Shown: positions 41,802-49,177 of the stretch, piece after piece
Layout: every line of letters starts with the position of its first letter
How positions within the stretch are numbered: the stretch's first letter is position 1
NCBI RefSeq assembly: GCF_026248825.1
Contig: NZ_CP110973.1
Coordinates: 3,553,001-3,617,000 of the forward strand
Direction: 5' to 3'
Origin: Larkinella insperata
Lineage (GTDB): Bacteria; Bacteroidota; Bacteroidia; Cytophagales; Spirosomataceae
Length of the DNA: 64,000 nt
Made by a program: the position numbers and the translations under genes
Notes under the pieces: generated by a model
The model's database searches: none
What the model saw: only the letters and a program-made list of their open reading frames with translations
What the model was told of the DNA's origin: nothing

Positions 41802-42584
41802 ATGGCGAAAATCAGTACACGTACCACCGCCGACCTGCTTACGCATATCGGTATCCTGCTGGGCCTGGTAGCCGTTCTGTTTTTAGGCTTCTTTTTTCTG
41901 TATTTACCCTTTACAACCAGCCACGGTCAAACCATTACGGTGCCGGATCTGAGCCGGATGACTACGGCTGAACTGGAGGAGTTTCTAAACGACCACGATC
42001 TGCGGTACGAAGTCTCAGACTGCACCTACGTAGCCGGAGCCGAGCCGCTGACGGTGGTGGCGCAGTACCCCAAGCCCGGTTTTAAAGTTAAACAGGGCCG
42101 GAAAGTTTACCTGACCATCACGACCGAGAATCCGCCGATGATTCCGATGCCCAAGCTGGTGGACCAAACCTACGTGAGTGCGCAGTATGCCCTGGCGAGC
42201 AACGGGTTACAGATGGGTAAGTTAAAGTACGTACCGGATTTGGCGCAGGGAACGGTGCTGAAGCAACTTTACGAAGGCAAGGAAATCCTGCCGGGTACCC
42301 GGATTGCCAAAGGGTCCAAGATCGATATTGTGGTGGGCGACGGGCTGGGCAATACTATGTTTGCCGTTCCTGACGTTGTAGGTAAACCCCGCGATGAGGC
42401 TGAAATGTTGATTCGGGGATCGAATTTGCAGGTTGGCACGATTCTTCCTGTTGATGATCCGGAGAAGGAGGTTGGTACGGTGGTCCGGCAGAACCCGGCC
42501 GCCCGGCCCGGCGCCACCATCCGGGTGGGTGATGTAATTGACCTTTGGGTGGTTGGCCCGGTCGAAAATGATGACTCTCAGTAA
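41802..42584 (+). CDS. membrane-anchored protein with three PASTA domains
   Basis: A 260-residue protein with one N-terminal transmembrane helix (about 15-37) and three PASTA domains: about 45-108 (TVPDLSRMTTAELEEFLND), 115-180 (MPKLVDQTYVSAQYALASNG), and 186-253 (AVPDVVGKPRDEAEMLIRGS). No kinase domain is present. PASTA domains in kinases and penicillin-binding proteins bind peptidoglycan or muropeptides. This stand-alone form is common in Bacteroidetes. It lies 3 bp before a T9SS cargo gene. Confidence 0.9.
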   Translation: MAKISTRTTADLLTHIGILLGLVAVLFLGFFFLYLPFTTSHGQTITVPDLSRMTTAELEEFLNDHDLRYEVSDCTYVAGAEPLTVVAQYPKPGFKVKQGRKVYLTITTENPPMIPMPKLVDQTYVSAQYALASNGLQMGKLKYVPDLAQGTVLKQLYEGKEILPGTRIAKGSKIDIVVGDGLGNTMFAVPDVVGKPRDEAEMLIRGSNLQVGTILPVDDPEKEVGTVVRQNPAARPGATIRVGDVIDLWVVGPVENDDSQ

Positions 42585-42587
42585 GGA

Positions 42588-44498
42588 ATGAAGCAACGTT
42601 TAGGAAGTAGAAGGCCGGTGCGCGAACCGCAGGAACCCGGCAGTACCCGGCAACAGTTGGTTACGCATGCATGCAACCGAACGGCTATTTATGGCCTTCT
42701 GATCCTTGCTTACCTGTGGGGCACGACGGCTTCGGCCCAGATTCGGATTGTGCCGATTGAATCGTTTCCGCAGCCCGCAGCGGCCGCCCAATCGCCAACT
42801 GCCGGAGCTCGGACGCAGGCCCTGCAACTGCCTTTCTTTGATGATTTCGCGACGGCAACGACCCGTCCTGATCCCACGCTCTGGCAACCCAGCAGTGTTT
42901 ACATCAACAATACGCTGCCCATCAACCACCCATCCCGGAACGTAGCCACCTTCGACGGGCTGAAAGCCGACGGTTCGCCGTACGATTTTACAAATTCAAA
43001 CGCCACCGGACCGACCGATACCCTGACCACCCAGCCCATCAACCTGGCCGGGCGCACGGCTGGCGATGCCATTTTTCTGAGCTTTTACTGGCAGCGCAAA
43101 GGCCTGGGCGAATTGCCCGATGCCGAAGATTCGCTGCGGCTCCAGTTTCGAAACAACACCGGGGCCTGGGAAACGGTCTGGAAGCAAGCCGGTGATACGG
43201 CCAGCAACAATTTTACGCAATCGTTCGTCGCCGTCAATCAGGCCCGCTTCCTGCACGATGCGTTTCAGTTTCGGTTTCAGGCCTTCGGCCGGGCTTCCGG
43301 AGCCTTCGATAGCTGGCACCTCGATTATATTTATCTGGACCGGGGGCGTTCGGCCACCAGCCTGTACATCAAAGACATTGCAACCCGTCAGCCGGTATCG
43401 CCGTACCTGAAGCGGTATACGGCCATGCCGCTGAAACAATACCTGCTGAATCCGGCGGGGGAAACGGCCGACACCATCCGGACCGATATCGTCAACCTCT
43501 TCAATAACTTTAACTTTACGACCTTCCGGGCCGTGATCCGCGATCAGGTGACCGGGACGGTTTTGCAGCAATACCAGTCGCCATCGGAAGGAATTGCCGC
43601 CCTCAGTTCCCAAACGCGAACCCTAAGACCGCAGTCGTTACCCGCCAATTTTGCGGGACAGCGGGCGTTGTTGCAAACGCAGTTTGCCGTTCAGACCACC
43701 GATACCATTCCCGGGGTTAACCTTCGCCGGAACGATACGATTGCCGCCGTGACGGTTTTGGATAACTATTACGCCTACGACGACGGTACGGCCGAGGCCG
43801 CCATTCAGAATACACAACGCCAGGGGCGGGTCGCCATGCGTTTCATCCTCAATAAAGCGGATGCCGTTTCGGGGCTTCGGGTCAGCTTTGCGCCCGTCAA
43901 GACAAACCTGACCGGGCAGACGGCCGTATTTGGCATTTACGCCAATCAGGACGGCAAACCGGGCCGGACGCTGTATCAGAAAGCCACAACCATTCGTTAC
44001 GCCAGTTCGCGCAACGGCTTCATCGACATTCCGTTTGACTACGGCGTTGCCGTAACGGACACCTTTTACGTGGGCTGGACGCAGGTAAATGAAGAATACA
44101 TTACCGCCATCGGATTTGATAAAAACAGCCCTTTCGGCGGACAGATTTTTGAAGGTCAGGGGACATCTTGGGACGCGGTTAATCCGGGTGGTGTGCCGAT
44201 GATCCGGCCCATTATCGGTGGAGGTGGTACGGCCCCGGTGACGGGGGTGGAAGAAGAGCCCGCAGCCCTGACTCAACTGATGGTGTTTCCAAACCCGAAC
44301 GCCGGCCTCCTGATCTGGCAGAATCCGGCCCTTCGGCAGATTGAACTCGTTGATCTGAACGGTCGGAGCGTGTTGAATGTTAGCCTAACGGAAGGGCAGC
44401 GGCAACTGGATGTTCGTCAGCTGACCAACGGTTTTTACCTCGTTCGAATGTCGGACGGTAAAAAGACCGTCGTCCAGAAATTAATTATCCGAAAGTAA
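42588..44498 (+). CDS. T9SS type A sorting domain-containing secreted protein
   Basis: A 636-residue exported protein. After a long N-terminal region with a signal peptide core (IYGLLILAYLWGTTASAQ, about 35-52), the mature protein contains a jelly-roll-like segment (LPFFDDFATATT, SFYWQRKGLGELPD, WHLDYIYLDRG; about 80-250), then beta-rich regions. The C-terminal type A sorting domain (about 560-636) is clear: VFPNPNAG, LVDLNGRSVL, GFYLVRMSDGKKTVVQKLI. Such domains direct secretion through the T9SS and anchoring at the cell surface. No catalytic motif is recognised. It overlaps no neighbour and sits 3 bp after the PASTA gene. Confidence 0.86.
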   Translation: MKQRLGSRRPVREPQEPGSTRQQLVTHACNRTAIYGLLILAYLWGTTASAQIRIVPIESFPQPAAAAQSPTAGARTQALQLPFFDDFATATTRPDPTLWQPSSVYINNTLPINHPSRNVATFDGLKADGSPYDFTNSNATGPTDTLTTQPINLAGRTAGDAIFLSFYWQRKGLGELPDAEDSLRLQFRNNTGAWETVWKQAGDTASNNFTQSFVAVNQARFLHDAFQFRFQAFGRASGAFDSWHLDYIYLDRGRSATSLYIKDIATRQPVSPYLKRYTAMPLKQYLLNPAGETADTIRTDIVNLFNNFNFTTFRAVIRDQVTGTVLQQYQSPSEGIAALSSQTRTLRPQSLPANFAGQRALLQTQFAVQTTDTIPGVNLRRNDTIAAVTVLDNYYAYDDGTAEAAIQNTQRQGRVAMRFILNKADAVSGLRVSFAPVKTNLTGQTAVFGIYANQDGKPGRTLYQKATTIRYASSRNGFIDIPFDYGVAVTDTFYVGWTQVNEEYITAIGFDKNSPFGGQIFEGQGTSWDAVNPGGVPMIRPIIGGGGTAPVTGVEEEPAALTQLMVFPNPNAGLLIWQNPALRQIELVDLNGRSVLNVSLTEGQRQLDVRQLTNGFYLVRMSDGKKTVVQKLIIRK

Positions 44499-44500
44499 CC

Positions 44501-44508
44501 TACTTTTG
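44501..44508 (+). promoter_or_regulatory. candidate -7 element of the rhodanese gene
   Basis: TACTTTTG is a perfect TAnnTTTG box, just after the preceding stop codon and 32 bp before the start. A clear -33 TTTG is missing. Confidence 0.35.
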
Positions 44509-44540
44509 CCGTTTCTAGGAATGAAAAAACCAAAACAGCC

Positions 44541-44849
44541 ATGGATATTACCGTACAGGAACTCAAAGAACGATTAGACAAAGGCGAGAAAATCAACCTG
44601 ATCGACGTTCGTGAAGAGCACGAATACGAAGAAGATAATCTGGGCGGAGAGCTTTATCCGCTCGGCAGCCTGCCCAGCCAGATCGACGAACTGGAAGACC
44701 GTAAAGACGAAGAAATTATTATTCATTGCCGGTCGGGCGCGCGCAGTGCCCGGGCGCAGCAGTTCCTCGAACAAAACGGCTTTTCCAACGTCCGCAACCT
44801 GACGGGCGGCATCCTGGCCTACCGCGAGAACGAGCGGAAAGCGGGGTGA
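44541..44849 (+). CDS. rhodanese-like domain protein
   Basis: A 102-residue single-domain rhodanese. The active-site loop HCRSGARS has the persulfide-forming Cys63. NLIDVREEHEYEEDNLGG and NLTGGILAY are the other conserved blocks. No signal peptide is visible, so it is cytoplasmic. Members move sulfur or relay it in many pathways, and none is identified here. A strong hairpin terminator follows. Confidence 0.93.
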   Translation: MDITVQELKERLDKGEKINLIDVREEHEYEEDNLGGELYPLGSLPSQIDELEDRKDEEIIIHCRSGARSARAQQFLEQNGFSNVRNLTGGILAYRENERKAG

Positions 44850-44887
44850 GTAGAAGGTTTTGAATCGGATTTATAGTGGAGAAAAAG

Positions 44888-44916
44888 ACGGACAGGTTGG
44901 TGATCAACCTGTCCGT
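44888..44916. terminator. bidirectional terminator
   Basis: 12-bp perfect arms (44888-44899 and 44905-44916) with a 5-nt loop, flanked by A-rich and T-rich tracts, separate convergent rhodanese and miaA genes. Confidence 0.85.
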
Positions 44917-44941
44917 TTCCTTTTGATTATGAATAGAGAAG

Positions 44942-45859
44942 TCAATCCAGGACAGATGACTCCTCAATCAGCTTCCTGATTCCTTCAAAATCCTCGGCGC
45001 CAAACCAGTGATACTCCCCCTGGTGCCGGAACCAGGTCAACTGGCGCTTGGCGTAGCGCCGGGAATTTCGCTTGAGCAACCGGACCATTTCATCGTAATC
45101 GTATTCCCCGTCCAGATAACCGAAAACTTCTTTATAACCAACGGTTTGCAAGGCCGTCAGGTCGCGGTAGGCCCGAAGCGAGCGGGCTTCTTCCACCAAA
45201 CCGTTGGCCAGCATTTCGTCCATCCGGCGGTCGATGCGGTCGTAAAGCTCCTCGCGCGGGCGGTCCAGGGCGATAAAAAGCGTTTGGAACGGCCGGGCTG
45301 CCGGGCCGGCTGCTTCCTGCTTTCGGAAGGCGGAAAACGGCTTTCCGGAGCTCAGAATCACTTCCAGCGCCCGAATGACGCGCTGCGTATTCTGCAGGTC
45401 GGCGGTTTGGGCGTACACCGGATCAAGCTGGCGGAGCTGGTGCTGCAACGGTTCCAGTCCTGCGGTTTCGAGCCGGTTCATCAGCTCCGCGCGAAGGGCC
45501 GGATCGGCCTGCGGCACGTCGTCGAGGCCAAAGCAAACGGCGTTGATGTACAAACCCGTTCCGCCCGACAGAATAACCCGGTTTTTCTCCCGAAACAAGT
45601 CATCCAGCACGGCCAGGGCTTCCCGCTCGTACTGCCCGGCGCTGACGGGTTCCAGGATGCTGTGCGAGTGGATAAAATGGTGCCGAACACCCTGCATTTC
45701 TTCCGGTGTTGGCTTGGCCGTTCCAACACTGAGTTCCCGGTACAGTTGCCGCGAATCGGCCGAAACAACGTCGGTTTGCAGCATTTTAGCCAGCCGGACG
45801 CAAAGGCTGGTTTTACCAACCGCCGTCGGCCCGGCCACCACAATCAGTAATTTATTCAT
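44942..45859 (-). CDS. miaA: tRNA dimethylallyltransferase MiaA
   Basis: A 305-residue enzyme that adds the isopentenyl group to A37 of tRNAs reading U-initial codons. The ATG at 45859 starts MNKLLIVVAGPTAVGKTSLC with the P-loop at about 10-16. VVSADSRQLYRELSVGTAKP, GGTGLYINAV, and TVGYKEVFGYLDGE are conserved. The C-terminal KRNSRRYAKRQLTWFR motif is complete. It is divergent from the DUF4230 gene. Confidence 0.96.
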   Translation of the reverse strand: MNKLLIVVAGPTAVGKTSLCVRLAKMLQTDVVSADSRQLYRELSVGTAKPTPEEMQGVRHHFIHSHSILEPVSAGQYEREALAVLDDLFREKNRVILSGGTGLYINAVCFGLDDVPQADPALRAELMNRLETAGLEPLQHQLRQLDPVYAQTADLQNTQRVIRALEVILSSGKPFSAFRKQEAAGPAARPFQTLFIALDRPREELYDRIDRRMDEMLANGLVEEARSLRAYRDLTALQTVGYKEVFGYLDGEYDYDEMVRLLKRNSRRYAKRQLTWFRHQGEYHWFGAEDFEGIRKLIEESSVLD

Positions 45860-45916
45860 TAACAAGACGAAACTAAACCCGTTTTTACGCGTCTTTAGGA
45901 AAGACGCGGTTCGTTT

Positions 45917-45947
45917 TTGGTAGAACTGCAAAAGTCAGTACCTTTCG
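45917..45947 (+). promoter_or_regulatory. promoter of the DUF4230 gene
   Basis: TTTG at 45917-45920 and TACCTTTC at 45940-45947 (one mismatch to TAnnTTTG) are 19 nt apart, ending 18 nt before the start codon. Confidence 0.5.
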
Positions 45948-45965
45948 TTAACTATCCAACTCGTT

Positions 45966-46649
45966 ATGGAGTCTTCAAATACGTTGTTAGTCTTGGTTAC
46001 GCTGCTGTTGGGTGGATTTAGCGGCATTGTGGTATCCAACTGGTGGCGCAGAAAAAAAGAAAACCCGGCAACGGTCATCCGGAAGGAATCGACGGTCCTG
46101 CTGGATCGGATCGAGAAAGTGTTTAAGGTGGTCATGGCCGAGGGGTATTTCACCGAAATTCTGAGTTATCAGGACGAGAAAAAGTATTTGTATTTCATAA
46201 CGGACCCCAAAAAAGCGTTAATCATTGCGAAGGCAAAAGTGCTGGTCGGGTTCGATTTTGCGAAGATTCGATTTCAGCAGCCGGTACCGGGTGAGAAAAA
46301 ACTCGTTATTGAGTCATTTCCTGAGCCGCAGGTGCTGTCCATCGATACCGATTACAAGTTTTACGACATTGATCCGGGTTACCTGAACCATTTTCGCAGC
46401 GAGGATTACACGCGGCTGCTCGACGAGTCGAAACAAACGATGCTCGACCGGGCTATGGAAAGTGATTTGCCCCGGATTGCCAGCAATCAGATTCAGTTCA
46501 TGATGTTCCAGCTTGCCGACTCGATGGGCTGGCAACTCGAGCTACCGGAAGCCGATCAGCGTAAATTAGCAGAATTGAACCGGCAGTATGATCAGTTGAA
46601 GGCCGAACCCAAGGCCCTGCCGGGTAATACCTTAGACGAAGAACAATAG
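45966..46649 (+). CDS. DUF4230 family membrane-anchored protein
   Basis: A 227-residue protein with an N-terminal transmembrane helix (about 5-25) and the DUF4230 domain (about 45-200): ESTVLLDRIEKVFKVVMAEG, KALIIAKAKVLVGFDFAKI, SFPEPQVLSIDTDYKFYDID. The YFTEILSYQDEKKY region also fits. Function of the family is unknown. A promoter precedes it, and the M1 peptidase gene starts 3 bp after its stop, so the two may share a transcript. Confidence 0.86.
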   Translation: MESSNTLLVLVTLLLGGFSGIVVSNWWRRKKENPATVIRKESTVLLDRIEKVFKVVMAEGYFTEILSYQDEKKYLYFITDPKKALIIAKAKVLVGFDFAKIRFQQPVPGEKKLVIESFPEPQVLSIDTDYKFYDIDPGYLNHFRSEDYTRLLDESKQTMLDRAMESDLPRIASNQIQFMMFQLADSMGWQLELPEADQRKLAELNRQYDQLKAEPKALPGNTLDEEQ

Positions 46650-46652
46650 CGT

Positions 46653-48668
46653 ATGCAAACACCCTTTACGAAGTATGGCAGGATCGCAGCCATGTGGGGT
46701 TGGATCCTTTTTTGGGCCCTTTCAACGGCCTACGCCCAGCAACCCGATGAAGGCGTGGCCTCCTGCCGCCACACCCGGCTGAATTATTTTGGTTCACTGG
46801 CGAAAAACCGGGCGGCCCGGGTCAAGTACCCCGGCGATGCCACCATCGATATCAAGTATTACAAACTCGACCTGAACATTACCTACACGCCCAATTATCT
46901 GCGCGGGGCTGCGACGGTGGGGCTGCAAAGCGTGAATGACAACCTGAGCCAGTTTTACCTGGACCTTGCCGCGGCTATGACCGTAGATTCCGTGAAGGTT
47001 GGTACGCAAAAACTCGCTTTTTCGCAGCAGGACAATCAACTGCGCATTACACCCGGGCAGCCCCTTCGGCAGCGGCAAACCCTGTTCGTAACGGTTTATT
47101 ACCAGGGCGTGCCGGGAGCAACGGGTCTGGGGAGCTTTGCGTTTGACCTGCACGGTTCACAAAATCAGCCGGTGATCTGGAGCCTGAGCGAACCCTACGG
47201 CGCGCGAGACTGGTTTCCCTGCAAAGACACACCCGCCGATAAAGCGGATTCGTCGGATGTCTGGATTACGGCCCCGAAGCAGTTTGTGTCCGTCTCCAAC
47301 GGTATTCTGGAGCAAACCATCGACAACGCCGACGACACCCGAACCTACCGCTGGCGCAACCGCTATCCCATTGCTAACTACCTGATTTCGCTGGCTATGG
47401 CTAATTATGCGCTTTACGAGCAGACCTACCGCCCGGCTTCCGGCGGCTCGATGCCCGTAACGCATTACATCTATCCGGAAGCCCTGAACGATAACCTGCG
47501 CCGGACGCTCGACCAGACCACGTCGATGCTGGACGTTTTCTCCACTTACTTTGGACCGTATCCATTTCTGAAAGAAAAATACGGCCACGCTCAATTTGGC
47601 TGGGGCGGGGGCATGGAACACCAGACCATCAGTTCGATGGGGGTGTTCAATACCGACATTATTGCGCACGAACTGGCGCACCAGTGGTTTGGCGATAAAA
47701 TTACCTGCGAAACCTGGGAGCACATCTGGCTCAACGAAGGTTTTGCGACGTATTCGGAGGTGCTGTACCGGGAGGCAACCGGCGGAGCCGCAGCCCTGAA
47801 CGCTTACGTCAACACCTACATGCTCCTGGCGCGCCGGGCGCGGGGGAGTCTGTATGTGGAGGATATAAATGATGTAGACAACATTTTTGACGCCAATCGC
47901 ACGTATTACAAAGGGGCGATGGTGCTGCACATGCTGCGGGGCGTGGTGGGCGATCAGAAATTCAAGGAAATTCTCCAGAAATACGCAGCTTCGGAGTTTG
48001 CGTATGGAACCGCCACCACCGAAGATTTTGTCGCCATCGCGTCGCAAGTTTATGGGCAGTCGCTTGATTATTTCTTTAAACAGTGGATCTACGGGGAAAA
48101 CTACCCAACGTACCGGGTTCGGTGGAGCAGTGGTGCCGTCGCGGGCCAAACCGATCGGTACCGCGTCGAGTTGCGGCTGGAACAAAATACCAGTACGGCC
48201 AACCCGACCTTTTTCACCATGCCGGTGCAAGTCAAAGTGCTGACACCAGCGGGCGATACGCTGATAACGGTGACGAACAACAGCGCCAGCCAGACGTTTG
48301 AACTGATCGTGAAGGGGCAGCCAACGCAGGTGCAGATCGACCCGAACAACTGGATTTTAAAGCAGGTGGAGGTAACGGAAATCATCACGGCGGTGAACGA
48401 ACCGGTTACGGCCACGCAACTGACGGTTTTGCCCAATCCTGTCCGCGAGCAGCTAACGGCGCAGGTCGAGGTAACCAAGCCGTTTACGGGTCGGCTGGCC
48501 CTAACAAATTTGGCCGGGCAGGAAGTAGTTACGGTATCCGACCGGCTTTTTACGTCCGGACGGCACACCATAACCTGGCCGGTGCTCAACCTGTCCGCTG
48601 GCCCGTATTACCTGACGCTGAACACCGGAGAACGTCGGTTGACCAAAGCCGTCCTGATTATTAAATAA
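46653..48668 (+). CDS. M1 family metallopeptidase with T9SS sorting domain
   Basis: A 671-residue exported aminopeptidase-like protein. Signal peptide about 1-29 (ending AYAQ). The M1 domain holds the exopeptidase-type GGGMEHQTISSM motif (about 321-332) and the zinc site HELAHQ at 339-344 with the third ligand in WLNEGFATYSE about 20 residues later. RTYYKGAMVLHMLR contains the conserved Tyr region. The C-terminal 80 residues (VLPNPVREQL to LTKAVLIIK) are a T9SS type A sorting domain. It likely trims peptides at the cell surface. GMEH replaces the GAMEN motif seen in many aminopeptidases. Confidence 0.92.
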   Translation: MQTPFTKYGRIAAMWGWILFWALSTAYAQQPDEGVASCRHTRLNYFGSLAKNRAARVKYPGDATIDIKYYKLDLNITYTPNYLRGAATVGLQSVNDNLSQFYLDLAAAMTVDSVKVGTQKLAFSQQDNQLRITPGQPLRQRQTLFVTVYYQGVPGATGLGSFAFDLHGSQNQPVIWSLSEPYGARDWFPCKDTPADKADSSDVWITAPKQFVSVSNGILEQTIDNADDTRTYRWRNRYPIANYLISLAMANYALYEQTYRPASGGSMPVTHYIYPEALNDNLRRTLDQTTSMLDVFSTYFGPYPFLKEKYGHAQFGWGGGMEHQTISSMGVFNTDIIAHELAHQWFGDKITCETWEHIWLNEGFATYSEVLYREATGGAAALNAYVNTYMLLARRARGSLYVEDINDVDNIFDANRTYYKGAMVLHMLRGVVGDQKFKEILQKYAASEFAYGTATTEDFVAIASQVYGQSLDYFFKQWIYGENYPTYRVRWSSGAVAGQTDRYRVELRLEQNTSTANPTFFTMPVQVKVLTPAGDTLITVTNNSASQTFELIVKGQPTQVQIDPNNWILKQVEVTEIITAVNEPVTATQLTVLPNPVREQLTAQVEVTKPFTGRLALTNLAGQEVVTVSDRLFTSGRHTITWPVLNLSAGPYYLTLNTGERRLTKAVLIIK

Positions 48669-48676
48669 AACAAACT

Positions 48677-49123
48677 ATGATGAAACGATTGCTTTTAATT
48701 GCCTCTTTGTTGCTAACCGGCAGTCTCCTTTTTGCTCAGGATCAACCTCAGTCGCTCGGCATTGTCGGCCATAATCACCTGGCATTGCAGGTCAAAGACA
48801 TTCAGACGAGTGCGAAATTTTACCGCGAGATTCTGGGCCTGAAACCCATTCCGGTTCCGGATAACCTGAAAGCGATCCGCTCGTGGTTTGACATCGGCAA
48901 CGGGCAGCAGATTCACTTACTGGCGGGGCGGACGGCGTCGTTCGTGCACGACAAGGACGGGAGCCATTTTGCGCTGTTCGTCGATGATATAGCCAAATCC
49001 GAGCGGTTTCTGACCCAGCATAACATCAAATTCCATAAACAGGTCCGCTTCGACGGCGTGGTGCAGATTTACTTTCCCGACCCGGACGGGTATCTGTTCG
49101 AATTAAACGAAAAGAAGAAGTAA
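48677..49123 (+). CDS. exported VOC family protein
   Basis: A 148-residue protein with a signal peptide (about 1-20, ending LLFAQ). The VOC domain begins GHNHLALQVKDIQTSAKFYR, with ILGLKPIPVPDN, DIGNGQQIHLLAG, HFALFVDDIAKSERFL, and the ending QIYFPDPDGYLFELNEK, consistent with metal-binding His and Glu residues of glyoxalase-type enzymes. It starts 8 bp after the M1 peptidase stop and is probably the last gene of that transcript. Substrate unknown; export is unusual for the fold. Confidence 0.86.
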   Translation: MMKRLLLIASLLLTGSLLFAQDQPQSLGIVGHNHLALQVKDIQTSAKFYREILGLKPIPVPDNLKAIRSWFDIGNGQQIHLLAGRTASFVHDKDGSHFALFVDDIAKSERFLTQHNIKFHKQVRFDGVVQIYFPDPDGYLFELNEKKK

Positions 49124-49131
49124 GCAGTAAG

Positions 49132-49172
49132 CTGGTCATCCCGACGCCCGAGTTGGCCGCCGGGATGACCAG
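49132..49172. terminator. bidirectional hairpin terminator
   Basis: 12-bp arms CTGGTCATCCCG (49132-49143) and the complement (49161-49172) with a 17-nt loop, followed by a T-rich tract, lie between convergent genes. Confidence 0.8.
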
Positions 49173-49177
49173 AAATT